Made by a program: the position numbers and the translations under genes. A model generated the notes under the pieces. The model worked only from the letters and a program-made list of their open reading frames with translations. It was not told where the DNA came from and did no database searches. Shown piece by piece: positions 26,747 to 35,980 of a stretch of 64,000 bases of DNA. The stretch spans positions 434,001-498,000 of the forward strand of contig JADJNX010000002.1 of NCBI GenBank assembly GCA_016714125.1. Reading direction: 5' to 3'. This stretch comes from Ignavibacteriales bacterium. Lineage in GTDB: Bacteria > Bacteroidota > Ignavibacteria > Ignavibacteriales > Ignavibacteriaceae. How positions within the stretch are numbered: position 1 is the first letter of the stretch; the number at the start of each line of letters is the position of its first letter.

Positions 26747-27829
26747 CTATTTCAGCAGGCTCATCTTCCGGCTAAGTTTAACACCGTCGGTTTGAAGTTG
26801 ATAAACATATACACCTGATGGAAGCTGGGATGCATCAAATGAAACAGCATGAGTTCCTTGTGCGAGTTCTTCTGATACCAATACTGCAACTTCTTTTCCA
26901 AGCAGATCGTAAACTTTTAACGATACAAATCCTGATTTTGGTAATGAAAAGCTGATTTTGGTTTCAGGATTAAACGGATTTGGGAAATTCTGTTGAAGTT
27001 CAAAGTCAACAGGATTGCCAGCCTGGAAATTATCTTTCACATCTACGGGATAATCGGACAGTTTCCATTTCCTTGCCTGATGAATTTCACTTGTATTCAG
27101 AGGTGATTTCTTGGAGTAAACCAATGCATTCAAGTCGATTTGGCTCGTTGACTGGACATTGGAAGAGACATAATAAAATGTATCAATAACAGCAGAATCA
27201 CCAACTGCCCAACCCGATTTAGATAGATCATTCCCAAGGGCACCGTTTAACATTGCACGAACCACATGATCGTGAACATATTCATTAGCACCGGCGCATC
27301 CGGTTCCACCGCTGCCCGTCTGTGGTGAAACAAGCTTATTTTCCGTAAGTATAAAACTGATAACCGGAATATCTGGAATCTCAGCAAGGGCTTTTACGGT
27401 AATTCGTACATGTATCTTGTTGCTGTCTCTCTCAAATCCAATCACTCCTTCAATACTGACTTTTGGAGGCGCAAAAGAACGATTGTTCACCTGACCTGCC
27501 CAAGCAGACCTGCTCTGCGGAGCTGTCAAACGGTCAACAATTCCGGTAGGATAACTCGAAAATCCCATTAAGGAAATGATATTGTTTCCTGTAAAGACTC
27601 GGTAAGGATCACTCGAATTTGAAGGTCCATGATATGCTAAAAGCACAGTGTTGGGATTGTATAACATTATCACATCCCTGATGATTGTGTGTCCACAAGG
27701 ACAATACTGGCACCATGTGCCTGTGCAATATTCCAATACGGGGTTTCTTACAGCTTGTGCTTGAACAGAGTTACTAAATAACCCGAAGGAACCCAACAAA
27801 ATTGACAACAAGTAGAAATGCTTTTTCAT
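26747..27829 (-). CDS. Omp28-related secreted thioredoxin-fold protein with T9SS-type sorting domain
   Basis: A 360-residue protein with a signal peptide (FYLLSILLGSFGLFSNSVQA). A thioredoxin-like region opens with VLEYCTGTWCQYCPCGHTII (CxxC-type cysteines at about residues 35-45), followed by Omp28-like beta structure. A C-terminal sorting domain (FELQQNFPNPFNPETKISFS; LSRKMSLLK) points to export through a type IX-like system and anchoring or release at the surface. The cysteine cluster suggests redox activity or disulfide handling outside the cell. It is monocistronic, and the repeat-rich block lies downstream. Confidence 0.85.
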   Translation of the reverse strand: MKKHFYLLSILLGSFGLFSNSVQAQAVRNPVLEYCTGTWCQYCPCGHTIIRDVIMLYNPNTVLLAYHGPSNSSDPYRVFTGNNIISLMGFSSYPTGIVDRLTAPQSRSAWAGQVNNRSFAPPKVSIEGVIGFERDSNKIHVRITVKALAEIPDIPVISFILTENKLVSPQTGSGGTGCAGANEYVHDHVVRAMLNGALGNDLSKSGWAVGDSAVIDTFYYVSSNVQSTSQIDLNALVYSKKSPLNTSEIHQARKWKLSDYPVDVKDNFQAGNPVDFELQQNFPNPFNPETKISFSLPKSGFVSLKVYDLLGKEVAVLVSEELAQGTHAVSFDASQLPSGVYVYQLQTDGVKLSRKMSLLK

Positions 27830-27968
27830 ATAATAATTCAGTTAATAAATGATCATTAAAATACTTCTAATTCTATTAAAATCCAATAGGAAGGGAGAAA
27901 ATTCCATAAAATCATTTAGCTTTTTTTCATAAATTGGTTTCTGTTTTTAATAACTTACGAGGTGATTA

Positions 27969-28442
27969 GTGAAGATGCATATTACACGATTAATCGAACA
28001 CATGATCTGGGCTGACAATATCCACTGGGGCATGTTTAATTCTGATGAAAAATATCTACAGGACAAACAACTGTTCGAGAAACTGTTCCATATCCATTTT
28101 GTGCAGTTTGCATTTTATAACATTCTGACCAAAACTCCAATGGAAAGAAAAAGACCAACCGATTTTACTCCACAATCGTTACAGGAAATGGCAATTTCAA
28201 CAGGAAATAAACTTCTTGATTTTGTGATAAATCTTGAGGACACAGATTTGGAAGGAAGGTTTAAAATTCCGTGGTTCCGGGATGCAGTTGATGGATTTCC
28301 CCTATCCGACTGCTTAAATCAGGTGGCGATGCACTCTCACTACCACAGGGCACAAAACGCAACCCGATTCAGAGAACTTGGTGGAACACCACAAATGACC
28401 GATTTTATCTGGTGGTCATTTCAAAGTCAAAAAGAGCGGTAA
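27969..28442 (+). CDS. DinB-like four-helix protein
   Basis: A 157-residue protein of the DinB/YfiT four-helix-bundle superfamily, whose members bind a divalent metal through three histidines and often act in thiol-dependent detoxification. Visible candidates are the first histidine in LFHIHFVQFAFYN and the pair in NQVAMHSHYHRAQNATRFRE near residues 118-127. The C-terminus GGTPQMTDFIWW is family-typical. The start is taken at GTG 27969 behind GAGGTG; ATG at 27975 is an alternative. Biochemical role unknown. Confidence 0.82.
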   Translation: MKMHITRLIEHMIWADNIHWGMFNSDEKYLQDKQLFEKLFHIHFVQFAFYNILTKTPMERKRPTDFTPQSLQEMAISTGNKLLDFVINLEDTDLEGRFKIPWFRDAVDGFPLSDCLNQVAMHSHYHRAQNATRFRELGGTPQMTDFIWWSFQSQKER

Positions 28443-28488
28443 CGGAGGTAAATAAACGCTTTTAGGCTGGATGGATTATTATAAATAA

Positions 28489-28521
28489 AAAGGTTGCACT
28501 ATCTAAAATAATGCAACCTTT
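28489..28521. terminator. Hairpin between convergent genes (probable terminator)
   Basis: Ten-base-pair stem AAAGGTTGCA (28489-28498) / TGCAACCTTT (28512-28521) lies between the DinB gene and the leftward cytochrome-like gene. Flanking A-rich sequence on the left would give U residues for the leftward transcript. It probably serves one or both directions. Confidence 0.6.
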
Positions 28522-28566
28522 AAAACCTTAATCTGACTCAAGAACTTGTCAGTACAATAAAACTAT

Positions 28567-29229
28567 CTACTTAAGCAGATTCATCTTTTTTACTTCCACT
28601 TTGCCTGCAGCTTCGAGTTTATAAAAATAAACTCCACTTGCTGCTGAAACTGCTGTAAAATCCACTTCATAACTTCCTGCCTCCTGATATTGATCAACAA
28701 GAGCGAAAACTTTTTCACCCTGGACAGTGTAAACAGCGAGATTCACTGATCCTGCAGTTGGAACAGAGTATCTAATTTTTGTTGATGGATTAAATGGATT
28801 TGGATAATTATGGGATAATGAAAATTCCTGTGGATTGCCGTTAAGATCTTTTATCGCACTCGGTGATGGTTTGCTGGTAGGGTCACCGGGATTTGTTACC
28901 TCTGCCTGAACACCAGGATTTGGCTGACCAATTCTCCATGCACCCGTTGGATCCTGGAGTTCGGTACCGTTGCTGAATCCATCGGCATCACTGTCGAGAC
29001 TTGCAAGCGAAGAATTCCATGTTACATCATCATTTACGAGAAAGTTTGCCTGAACTTCAAGACCAAATGAATTTCTGGCATCACCACCACCGGGAGAAAT
29101 ATGACAATTTGCACATGAGAATTTAGAACCGTTAGGAACCTGTGTTACACGAAAACTGCGTGAGCCAAGTTGGAAAATTATGCCACCGGCAATTACAAAA
29201 ATAACAATGAGGGATAAAATGTTTTTCAT
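28567..29229 (-). CDS. Exported monohaem-like (CANCH) protein with T9SS-type sorting domain
   Basis: A 220-residue protein with a signal peptide or anchor (LSLIVIFVIAGGIIFQLG). It has a single haem c attachment motif CANCH at residues 39-43 in KFSCANCHISPGGGDARNSFG, then a calcium-binding type repeat (DSDADGFSNGTELQDP). It ends in a C-terminal sorting domain (FSLSHNYPNPFNPSTKIRYS; EVKKMNLLK). Combining a covalent haem with type IX-like export suggests an outer-surface electron carrier or haem protein. Only one haem motif is seen and the distal ligand is not evident. Confidence 0.8.
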   Translation of the reverse strand: MKNILSLIVIFVIAGGIIFQLGSRSFRVTQVPNGSKFSCANCHISPGGGDARNSFGLEVQANFLVNDDVTWNSSLASLDSDADGFSNGTELQDPTGAWRIGQPNPGVQAEVTNPGDPTSKPSPSAIKDLNGNPQEFSLSHNYPNPFNPSTKIRYSVPTAGSVNLAVYTVQGEKVFALVDQYQEAGSYEVDFTAVSAASGVYFYKLEAAGKVEVKKMNLLK

Positions 29230-29290
29230 TAGAAACTCTTATTAAATTGAGCCTCAATATAATACTCAAATATTATTAAAAGCAACTACT

Positions 29291-29339
29291 AAAAACAAAA
29301 AACGCTTCAAATTTATTTTAAATTAAATTTGAAGCGTTT
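29291..29339 (-). terminator. Intrinsic terminator of the sigma/anti-sigma operon
   Basis: A perfect 16-bp stem (29300-29315 with 29324-29339, core ACGCTTCAAATTT) is followed on the minus strand by TTTTGTTTTT (29300-29291). It lies 41 bases after the anti-sigma stop codon. Confidence 0.85.
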
Positions 29340-29379
29340 CAGGTCACAAAAAAGTAAAAATTTTAAGGGTTAATCTCCG

Positions 29380-30054
29380 TCATTTCTGGGAAGTAGTGTC
29401 ACTTTGTTGACTTTTAAGACTATCAGCTTTCTTTTTGATCGAGGAAGCTGCATGAAGAGTTGATACAGTCGCGCTTTTTGTATAAAGTTTCGTTTCAGAC
29501 TTCATTGATTCTGCCACCGCACCGGCCATATCTTCCTTAGTGGGTGAAACAGCTGTTGCCGCCGGCTGATCTCTGTAGGCATCTCCTCCGTATTTTGAAA
29601 CAACAGGAGGCTTTTCACTTTGTTTAAATCCTCTATACTCCGGTTGTGCGGGTGGAGTATTATTCTTAGCCAACTTTTCCTGTTCTTTGTGCTCAAATTC
29701 AGGGCTGTTGTCGCTTTTGTCATCCACTTTTTTCCCGGCATCCTTGTTGACAACTGTCTGCTCCTGAACGGGGGTCTTTATGTCACCACCGGGGATTTCT
29801 CCCGGTTGATTAACTAGCATAACCACTGCGACTATAGCTACAACTCCAACTGCGATTGCAGAGGGTACCGGCTTAAAAAAAGCTGCAATTTTTGCAAACA
29901 AGCCGGGTTTGGCAGTTGCATATTTTTCAGAGTTAATTCTTCTCATCAGGTCGGCCTCAAAGCCCGGAGGGGCATCTACCTTTGGCATTTCCTTAAGGAG
30001 AGTTCTTAGCTCCTTAAACTGTTCTTCTTCGTTGTGTAAATTGTTGGTCTCCAT
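29380..30054 (-). CDS. Membrane-anchored anti-sigma factor-like protein
   Basis: A 224-residue protein with a short cytoplasmic N-terminus (about 1-62; EEQFKELRTLLKEMPKVDAP, PPGFEADLMRRINSE), one membrane helix (about 64-81) and a low-complexity periplasmic tail rich in K, P, Q and S. It starts 7 bases after the stop of the ECF sigma gene, the usual position of the cognate anti-sigma factor. The N-terminal PPGFEADLMRRI pattern is common in such proteins. No zinc-finger HxxxCxxC is seen. The signal and its release mechanism are unknown. Confidence 0.75.
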   Translation of the reverse strand: METNNLHNEEEQFKELRTLLKEMPKVDAPPGFEADLMRRINSEKYATAKPGLFAKIAAFFKPVPSAIAVGVVAIVAVVMLVNQPGEIPGGDIKTPVQEQTVVNKDAGKKVDDKSDNSPEFEHKEQEKLAKNNTPPAQPEYRGFKQSEKPPVVSKYGGDAYRDQPAATAVSPTKEDMAGAVAESMKSETKLYTKSATVSTLHAASSIKKKADSLKSQQSDTTSQK

Positions 30055-30061
30055 GACAAAC

Positions 30062-30649
30062 TTAATCCTTAAAAATATCTCTTAATAACTCTTGTAACTG
30101 AGAACGACCGCGGTTAATTCTTGACTTCACTGTGCCAATCGAGATATTCATCATTTCTGCTATTTCTTCATAGGAGAACTCTTGTATATCTCTCAGAATA
30201 ACCATTTCACGGTAAACCTCGGGCAGTTTAAGCAGAGCATCCTGGATCATTTTATTTTTGATCCCGGAGTCAACCAGTCTGTCGGGTAAAGGTCCACCAT
30301 CAGGCAGTTCCATGGTTTCTTCATCATCTCCATAGGAGTTTATAGAAACCTGGTTTTTCCTTTTCCGTCTTTGTAATTCCGTTTTTGCCAGATTTCCGGC
30401 GATTGTGTAGATCCAAGTGGAAAATTTTGCAAAGGTTTTATAAGAATCTTTGTTCTTGTAAACCTTTATAAAAGTCTCCTGAACTACATCCGCCGTTGAA
30501 TCCCGGTCACCGAGGAAACGAAAAACATAGTTGAACAACGGGTTTTTATACCGTTGCATCAGTACTTCGAATGTCTCCGTATCATCAGTTTTTTGGAATT
30601 CGAGAATTAACTCTTCATCAGTTAAGTCTCTTAACCTTTTGTCGCTCAA
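30062..30649 (-). CDS. RNA polymerase ECF sigma factor (RpoE-like)
   Basis: A 195-residue sigma-70 family factor containing region 2 (about 25-95: FEVLMQRYKNPLFNYVFRFL; DVVQETFIKVYKN; FSTWIYTIAGNLAKTELQRR) and region 4 (about 130-190: LPEVYREMVILRDIQEFSYE; IAEMMNISIGTVKSRINRGR). A linker of about 35 residues separates them. It directs a subset of promoters, probably in envelope stress, and is followed by a membrane anti-sigma gene. The pair is transcribed leftward and ended by the hairpin at 29300-29339. Confidence 0.95.
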   Translation of the reverse strand: MSDKRLRDLTDEELILEFQKTDDTETFEVLMQRYKNPLFNYVFRFLGDRDSTADVVQETFIKVYKNKDSYKTFAKFSTWIYTIAGNLAKTELQRRKRKNQVSINSYGDDEETMELPDGGPLPDRLVDSGIKNKMIQDALLKLPEVYREMVILRDIQEFSYEEIAEMMNISIGTVKSRINRGRSQLQELLRDIFKD

Positions 30650-30711
30650 TGTGTATTATACTCAACTTGTTAGGTAAATGTTTCAGAGGAGAAATTTAGA
30701 ATATTTGAGTG

Positions 30712-31749
30712 TTAAGATAAAGATTTTTGAATTAAAATCTCATTAAGACAAGTGAACATAACAGTTTTTTCGTCGGTATCACTACTCTTTAAAGCAATAT
30801 CTGCCCTAAGCAGTGCAGCGTAAACAAGACTAAGCTCTTTAAAGCTGTATTTATGGAGTGCGGGTTTTAATTTGTCGATCTGCCATTTTTGAATTCCGGC
30901 TGCGGAAGCAGCTTCAAAATCATTTTTCCCTGCTGATACCGACTCTCTCATACTAAGAAGAATTGCAAATTGCCTGTTCAGGTGGAAGAGGATTAGCAGT
31001 GCCGGCTCACCCTGACTCATCACTTTTGCAAGAAGTCTCAATGAACCCGGTTTGTCCTTTGCCAACACCTTATCAATCAGATCAAAAATGGTAAATTGTT
31101 TTGTTGGGGCTACAGATTTCCTGATCATATCAGAGGTGATTTCGTTATTCTCACCTGCAAACTCAATCAGTTTTTCAACCTGCATTTCAATCATTAACTT
31201 ATCATCACCGGTTAACCCAACAACAAGCTCTGCGTCTCTCTTGTCGAGTCTCTTGCCCGCATTTTTAGCAACCAGCTCAACCCAGTCAACAAGATCATCA
31301 AAGGTTGGAGTGCGTGCCACAAATGCATAGTTAAGGTCGGCTATCGTCTTGTAAGGCTCCTTGTCGGGGAAATTTACATCGTCATAGAGGATTACAAGTG
31401 TAGTGTGAGGGGAAGGATTTTTGAAATATCCGATTAAATGCTGATTATATTTTCTTCCGTCAAATTTCAGATTGTTAAAATTTTTAACAATACAGAGTCT
31501 TCTGTCACCGGCAAGAGGAAAAGACTGGCAAAAATCGAGGATATCATCGATCGTTGTAGATGATCCCTGAAACATCTGGAAGTCGTAATCAAAAGGAATC
31601 TCAGGCTCCAGATATTTCTGGATCGCCTGAGTCCTTTTCTCAATTTCATAGCTGTCTTTGCCGTAAAAAAAATAAACGGGCTTTAGTTTCTTCCCTCTAA
31701 TATCCTGGGATATGAGGGAAATTAACGGTGCCTGAAATTTTTTACTCAA
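30712..31749 (-). CDS. holA: DNA polymerase III subunit delta
   Basis: Clamp-loader delta subunit, which opens the sliding clamp during replication. The 345-residue length fits. N-terminal [20 protein letters not shown] (clamp-binding AAA+-like domain) and the sequences [39 protein letters not shown] and [20 protein letters not shown] are family-like. Its start overlaps the end of the small cyclophilin gene by 8 bases, so it is the last gene of the long leftward block. Confidence 0.93.
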   Translation of the reverse strand: MSKKFQAPLISLISQDIRGKKLKPVYFFYGKDSYEIEKRTQAIQKYLEPEIPFDYDFQMFQGSSTTIDDILDFCQSFPLAGDRRLCIVKNFNNLKFDGRKYNQHLIGYFKNPSPHTTLVILYDDVNFPDKEPYKTIADLNYAFVARTPTFDDLVDWVELVAKNAGKRLDKRDAELVVGLTGDDKLMIEMQVEKLIEFAGENNEITSDMIRKSVAPTKQFTIFDLIDKVLAKDKPGSLRLLAKVMSQGEPALLILFHLNRQFAILLSMRESVSAGKNDFEAASAAGIQKWQIDKLKPALHKYSFKELSLVYAALLRADIALKSSDTDEKTVMFTCLNEILIQKSLS

Positions 31750-32221
31750 CTACCGTAACCGAGTTGATAACAACATCAACCACAGGGCGGTCGAATGGTT
31801 TTAAAGTCTGAGTTTTTCCGATCGCTTCAACCACATCCAAACCTGAAGTAACTTCACCAAAAACGGTGTGTTTACCATCAAGCCAAGGAGTTGGAATCAA
31901 TGTGATAAAAAACTGGCTGCCATTGGTTCCCGGTCCGGCATTTGCCATCGAAAGGATACCTTTGCGGGTGTGTTTAAGATCTTTAACTATTTCATCTGCG
32001 AATGGTTTTCCCCAGATGCTCTCGCCGCCTCTTCCTGTTCCGGTTGGGTCGCCCCCCTGGATCATGAAGTCAGCAATTACTCTGTGAAAAATTATTCCGT
32101 TGTAATAACCTTTTTTTGCAAGACCTGTAAAATTTTCTACTGTTTTTGGAGTTTTGTCCGCAAAAAGCTCTATCTCAAAAGAGCCCATCGTGGTATCAAC
32201 TTTTGCTGTTACTTTACTCAT
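31742..32221 (-). CDS. Cytoplasmic-type peptidyl-prolyl isomerase (cyclophilin)
   Basis: A 159-residue cyclophilin with no signal peptide. The catalytic arginine and surroundings are in [20 protein letters not shown], with [20 protein letters not shown] and [11 protein letters not shown]. It speeds cis-trans isomerisation of proline bonds during folding. It overlaps the upstream lipoprotein cyclophilin gene by four bases (ATGA) and shares strong similarity with it, so a local duplication followed by relocation of one product is likely. Confidence 0.95.
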   Translation of the reverse strand: MSKVTAKVDTTMGSFEIELFADKTPKTVENFTGLAKKGYYNGIIFHRVIADFMIQGGDPTGTGRGGESIWGKPFADEIVKDLKHTRKGILSMANAGPGTNGSQFFITLIPTPWLDGKHTVFGEVTSGLDVVEAIGKTQTLKPFDRPVVDVVINSVTVVE

Positions 32222-32808
32222 TTTTTCTTCCTTTTTTCAATTTTGATATTCTCAATTAAAACAGGCTCAACTGGTTTGTCCTGAGCTCCTTTTTTGACAA
32301 CACTGATTTTGTTGACAACTTCCATACCCTTTATAACCTCACCAAAGATGGTATGTTTATAATTTAACCATTCGGTTTTTGCAGTGGATATAAAAAATTG
32401 TGAGGTATTGGTATTTGGTCCTCTGTTTGCCATGGCGAGAAGTCCCACCCTGTCAAAAGTTAAACCCATTACGAGTTCATCTTCAAAATCACGTCCATAA
32501 ATTGATCTGCCACCCATCCCGGTTCCGGTTGAGTCACCGCCCTGGATCATAAAATTTTCGATGACACGGTGGAAAATAATTCCGTTGTAATATCCTTGTT
32601 CACTCAAAGTAACAAAATTTTCAACAGTTTTAGGAGCCTCTTTAGGATAAAGCTGGATCTCAATGACTCCCATGTTGGTTTTCATAACTGCAACCGTAAG
32701 GGTATCATAGTTAAAAACCGGTCTGTCAATCGCCGCATTATCCTTTTTCTGAGCGCAACCTGTGAAACTCAAAAGTGCAAAAAGTGCTATTACAAAAAAT
32801 TTATTCAT
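32218..32808 (-). CDS. Lipoprotein peptidyl-prolyl isomerase (cyclophilin)
   Basis: A 196-residue cyclophilin with a lipoprotein signal peptide ([18 protein letters not shown], lipobox FTGC with Cys18), so it works in the periplasm attached to a membrane. Core motifs are [33 protein letters not shown] and [12 protein letters not shown] lysine-rich tail ([12 protein letters not shown]) follows. Only 11 bases separate it from uppP. Confidence 0.94.
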   Translation of the reverse strand: MNKFFVIALFALLSFTGCAQKKDNAAIDRPVFNYDTLTVAVMKTNMGVIEIQLYPKEAPKTVENFVTLSEQGYYNGIIFHRVIENFMIQGGDSTGTGMGGRSIYGRDFEDELVMGLTFDRVGLLAMANRGPNTNTSQFFISTAKTEWLNYKHTIFGEVIKGMEVVNKISVVKKGAQDKPVEPVLIENIKIEKRKKK

Positions 32809-32819
32809 TCATTTCTCCG

Positions 32820-33668
32820 TTATGGTGTTATTTGATTTGAAAACAAAAGTGCCAGGATAATGATTCCCGCTGCAATTCTATAAACAATAAAAAGTGTTGT
32901 AGAGTTTTTTCTGAGAAATTTTAAAAGAAAATCGATGGCAAGATAACCACTGATTCCGGAAACAATTGTCGCCACCAATATTGCTAAAAGATGTTCATTT
33001 GAAAGGAACTGGAGCCCTTCCTTAAGTTGTAGAATTCCACTTGCAAAAATTGCCGGAATACTTAAAAGGAATGAAAACCTTGCCGCAGCTTCCCGGTTTA
33101 ACCCCATGAATAACCCACCGGTGATGGTTGTGCCTGAACGGGATGAACCGGGAATTAGAGCAAATGCCTGGGCGATCCCCACAACAATTGCCTCCTTCAC
33201 CCCAACATCCTCAATTTTTTTGTTAAATTTTGCTGTTTTTTCAGCGATAAAAAGAATTATTGCAAGAACAATGAGAGAGGTGGCTATAACAAAAAGATTT
33301 TTGGTAAGCGCTCCCTCAATCAAATCCTTAAACCCCAATCCTATAATTACTACAGGGATTGTGCCGATAATTATCAGCCATCCAAGACGGGCATTAAGTG
33401 ATTGTTGTTTAAAACTCTTCCGTTGGGTAAGATTATCCCTGAAGAATTCTATAACTATATTATAAATATCTTTTGCAAAATAGATAAGAATTGATGCAAG
33501 TGTTCCAAGTTGAATGATGGCAATTATTGCCGTCCACTCCTCGGGTTTGTTTGCATTAATTAACCCCATCATTTTTCCGGCAATTGTAAGGTGGGCAGTG
33601 CTGCTGATAGGTAAAAATTCTGTTATACCTTGGACCAGGCCAAGGATTATAGCTTCAATTATCGACAT
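32820..33668 (-). CDS. uppP: Undecaprenyl-diphosphatase
   Basis: Integral membrane phosphatase that recycles undecaprenyl pyrophosphate to the carrier lipid used for peptidoglycan and O-antigen; it also gives bacitracin tolerance. The 282-residue length fits. Active-site motifs are GLVQGITEFLPISSTAHLTI (residues 11-30) and ALIPGSSRSGTTITGGLFMG near residues 165-185. About eight membrane helices are present. Confidence 0.96.
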   Translation of the reverse strand: MSIIEAIILGLVQGITEFLPISSTAHLTIAGKMMGLINANKPEEWTAIIAIIQLGTLASILIYFAKDIYNIVIEFFRDNLTQRKSFKQQSLNARLGWLIIIGTIPVVIIGLGFKDLIEGALTKNLFVIATSLIVLAIILFIAEKTAKFNKKIEDVGVKEAIVVGIAQAFALIPGSSRSGTTITGGLFMGLNREAAARFSFLLSIPAIFASGILQLKEGLQFLSNEHLLAILVATIVSGISGYLAIDFLLKFLRKNSTTLFIVYRIAAGIIILALLFSNQITP

Positions 33669-33676
33669 TTAATTCC

Positions 33677-34342
33677 TTAAAAATTTACAGAAATTCCTAA
33701 TTTAATTCCAACTGAAAGGGAGGTAACCGAGAGGTCACTTCCACGTTGTCTAAGCCCTACCCCGTCTTTATTTGTGGGTGTGCCTCCGGCATCATATCTT
33801 GCATCTGCACTGATATAGGCAAAAACTGATTTTGAAAGAGCAGTTGAACCTGAAGCTTTTGCAACAATTCCAAATCCGGTTGAATTATAATCAGTTCCGG
33901 TATTCACAAATGGTTTTATTTCGTTTATCATCACAAATCTTGGTCCAATTCCACCACCAAACTTAAAATTATACCCGTTTCCTTCAATCATCTGATAAAG
34001 CATTACGGTAGGAGAGATAAATTTATAACTCATCTCATACTTGCCGTTTAAAGTTACATTGGTGTAGGAATTAAAGGTGTAAGCACCTTCCACTGCGAGT
34101 TGAAGATTTTGCCCAACCTTGTGGCCAACTTCTCCCGCAAATTCGATCATCGAATTAAAATCAGGCATCTGACCTCCACCATAAGCAAAATTCTCATTGA
34201 TGTAATCGCGAAGATCGGCTGTGCTTGAAACATTTATTCCCATGCTCACCCGTGCTTCCCATTGAGAATATCCTGTTCCGGTAAAAAACAGTAATATAAG
34301 AATAATATAAAAAGGTGAATTGTTAATCTTCTTCAATGTCAA
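33677..34342 (-). CDS. Outer-membrane beta-barrel-like hypothetical protein
   Basis: A 221-residue protein with a signal peptide (FYIILILLFFTGTGYS, cleavage before Q) and a mature part of alternating strands (LAVEGAYTFNSYTNVTLNGK; KLGISVNF at the end, with a terminal aromatic). This is typical of a small eight- to ten-stranded outer-membrane barrel. Its ATG lies 20 bases inside the 3' end of the flippase-like gene, so it is translationally linked to it. No specific family is recognised. Confidence 0.75.
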   Translation of the reverse strand: MTLKKINNSPFYIILILLFFTGTGYSQWEARVSMGINVSSTADLRDYINENFAYGGGQMPDFNSMIEFAGEVGHKVGQNLQLAVEGAYTFNSYTNVTLNGKYEMSYKFISPTVMLYQMIEGNGYNFKFGGGIGPRFVMINEIKPFVNTGTDYNSTGFGIVAKASGSTALSKSVFAYISADARYDAGGTPTNKDGVGLRQRGSDLSVTSLSVGIKLGISVNF

Positions 34343-35378
34343 TGATATCCTCTTTGTGAACTCCGGGGAGTTTTATTTTGAAATAAACCAGAAACACCAA
34401 TGCTGCAAAAAGGTGGAGTAAATAAGTTACTCCGTGTAGAAAGGTCGCAAATGCCAATCCAAATTCCGGGGGACATTTATACAACATCAACATTGCGGAT
34501 TTGGTTATAGTGTGATAACTGCCAATCCCTCCGGGAGTGGGAATCATCACTCCGATCGAACTGATGCTCATTATAATCCAAGCTGCAGAAGCCCCAAGAT
34601 TGAAGGTATCATTAAGACCCAGTGCATGGAACCCCGCCCAGCTTGTTGCTGCATATCCAAGCATTATAAATACACTATAAACAAAAGTTAAAATGTAATT
34701 TTTTGTCGTCTTGAGTGTTGAAAAACCGTCAATCATTTTATGAAAAAGTTCTTCAAGCCTTTTAGCTGTTTTGGGTGAAAACCGGGTGACAAGAGATGTT
34801 GCAAGATTGGAAAATTTTTCTTTGTACTTTATGAGGAGCACTACAAAAACTATCAAACCAATAAACAATACAGTACCAAGTTGAATCGTAAGTTTTAACC
34901 AACTTAACTCACCTGAATAAATATCTCCATCATATATCCAGCCACTCAAAATGACTGCAAAAGCAAACACCAAAAGATCGATTATTCTCTCAACAACCAC
35001 AGTACCCAATATCGATGTTTTTGATAAATTCTCAGATTTACCAACTGCAACAGCACGGGCAACTTCACCAAGTCTGGGAATTATATTATTAAATCCATAA
35101 CCGATTAAAACGGCGCCAAAAAGGTTGATTGTCTTTACATCAGGTTTCATGGAATGCATGATCGCCTTCCAGCGAAGTGCCCTGAACCAGTGGGCAAGCA
35201 TCTGAAATACTATTAGTGCGACGATCCAAAAAGGTGATGCATTTTTGATATGATCCCAGAGTTGCTCTGTGTCAACACCGGCAAATGCATAATATAGAAA
35301 AAGAGCTGCGAGCCCTAATGATAAGATGTAAACAAAAATATCCCGGGGGGAGAAAAATTTTTTCTTAGCGGAGGTCAA
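34323..35378 (-). CDS. Flippase-like (lysylphosphatidylglycerol synthase TM domain) membrane protein
   Basis: A 351-residue polytopic protein of the UPF0104/LPG_synthase_TM family with about eight helices. Typical segments are HWFRALRWKAIMHS, GYGFNNIIPRLGEVARA, VVVERIIDLLVFAF and IPTPGGIGSYHTITKSAMLM. Relatives move or modify lipids, including the flippase half of MprF and glycan-lipid enzymes. It has no aminoacyl-transfer domain. It overlaps lolA by 14 bases and the following OMP gene by 20, consistent with envelope-biogenesis grouping. Confidence 0.88.
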   Translation of the reverse strand: MTSAKKKFFSPRDIFVYILSLGLAALFLYYAFAGVDTEQLWDHIKNASPFWIVALIVFQMLAHWFRALRWKAIMHSMKPDVKTINLFGAVLIGYGFNNIIPRLGEVARAVAVGKSENLSKTSILGTVVVERIIDLLVFAFAVILSGWIYDGDIYSGELSWLKLTIQLGTVLFIGLIVFVVLLIKYKEKFSNLATSLVTRFSPKTAKRLEELFHKMIDGFSTLKTTKNYILTFVYSVFIMLGYAATSWAGFHALGLNDTFNLGASAAWIIMSISSIGVMIPTPGGIGSYHTITKSAMLMLYKCPPEFGLAFATFLHGVTYLLHLFAALVFLVYFKIKLPGVHKEDIIDIEED

Positions 35379-35958
35379 CTACTTTATAGTCTCCCGATGG
35401 TTTAAAGGAAAAATCTGAATCATTAAGATTTTTGTTCAGAGTATAGCCTGAAAAATCAACCTTCATGATATTTTTTGCATTATCTTCAATTTTAATCGAG
35501 GCGATCAGATCCTGGGCGTCCTTGGTTATCTCTACCGATTTAAATCCCAACATCTTCCCCTTCTTTGGGGTCATTACAACTTTGTCTTTTTGTGACTCAA
35601 CGATATCACAATCGCCGGGAACAACATTTATAAGACGATTAACACTGAGGATGGAAACCGACTTGTTGTCAAATTTTGATATAATTACTTTTTTTTGCTT
35701 TTTATCGATATTCCAGTTGGTAACTCCATCACTGACTATCATATTGTTTCCAAATGAGAGTTTGACTTTTTCAACCTTTTTATAGGAAAAAGTCCCTGTT
35801 ACAATGAGTTTATTCCCACTATACTGAGAATATGTTGCAGAGATATCTGTAAGACTGTTAAATTTCTTTTGAATGGATTTTATTACCTGACCTTGGGCAG
35901 ATAGCGTTCCTGAGAAAACCAGAATAAGTGTAAGGACAAAAGTTAATAGCGTTTTCAT
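35365..35958 (-). CDS. lolA: Outer-membrane lipoprotein carrier protein LolA
   Basis: A 197-residue periplasmic protein with a signal peptide (LLTFVLTLILVFSGTLSA). The fold is LolA-like (IQKKFNSLTDISATYSQYSG; GTFSYKKVEKVKLSFGNNMI; DGVTNWNIDKKQKKVII; FSFKPSGDYKVVDL). LolA ferries lipoproteins from the LolCDE complex to the outer membrane. It is placed 22 bases after ftsK, an order seen in many bacteria. Confidence 0.9.
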   Translation of the reverse strand: MKTLLTFVLTLILVFSGTLSAQGQVIKSIQKKFNSLTDISATYSQYSGNKLIVTGTFSYKKVEKVKLSFGNNMIVSDGVTNWNIDKKQKKVIISKFDNKSVSILSVNRLINVVPGDCDIVESQKDKVVMTPKKGKMLGFKSVEITKDAQDLIASIKIEDNAKNIMKVDFSGYTLNKNLNDSDFSFKPSGDYKVVDLR

Positions 35959-35980
35959 AAGTTCCTCTTTTTATCTGATA

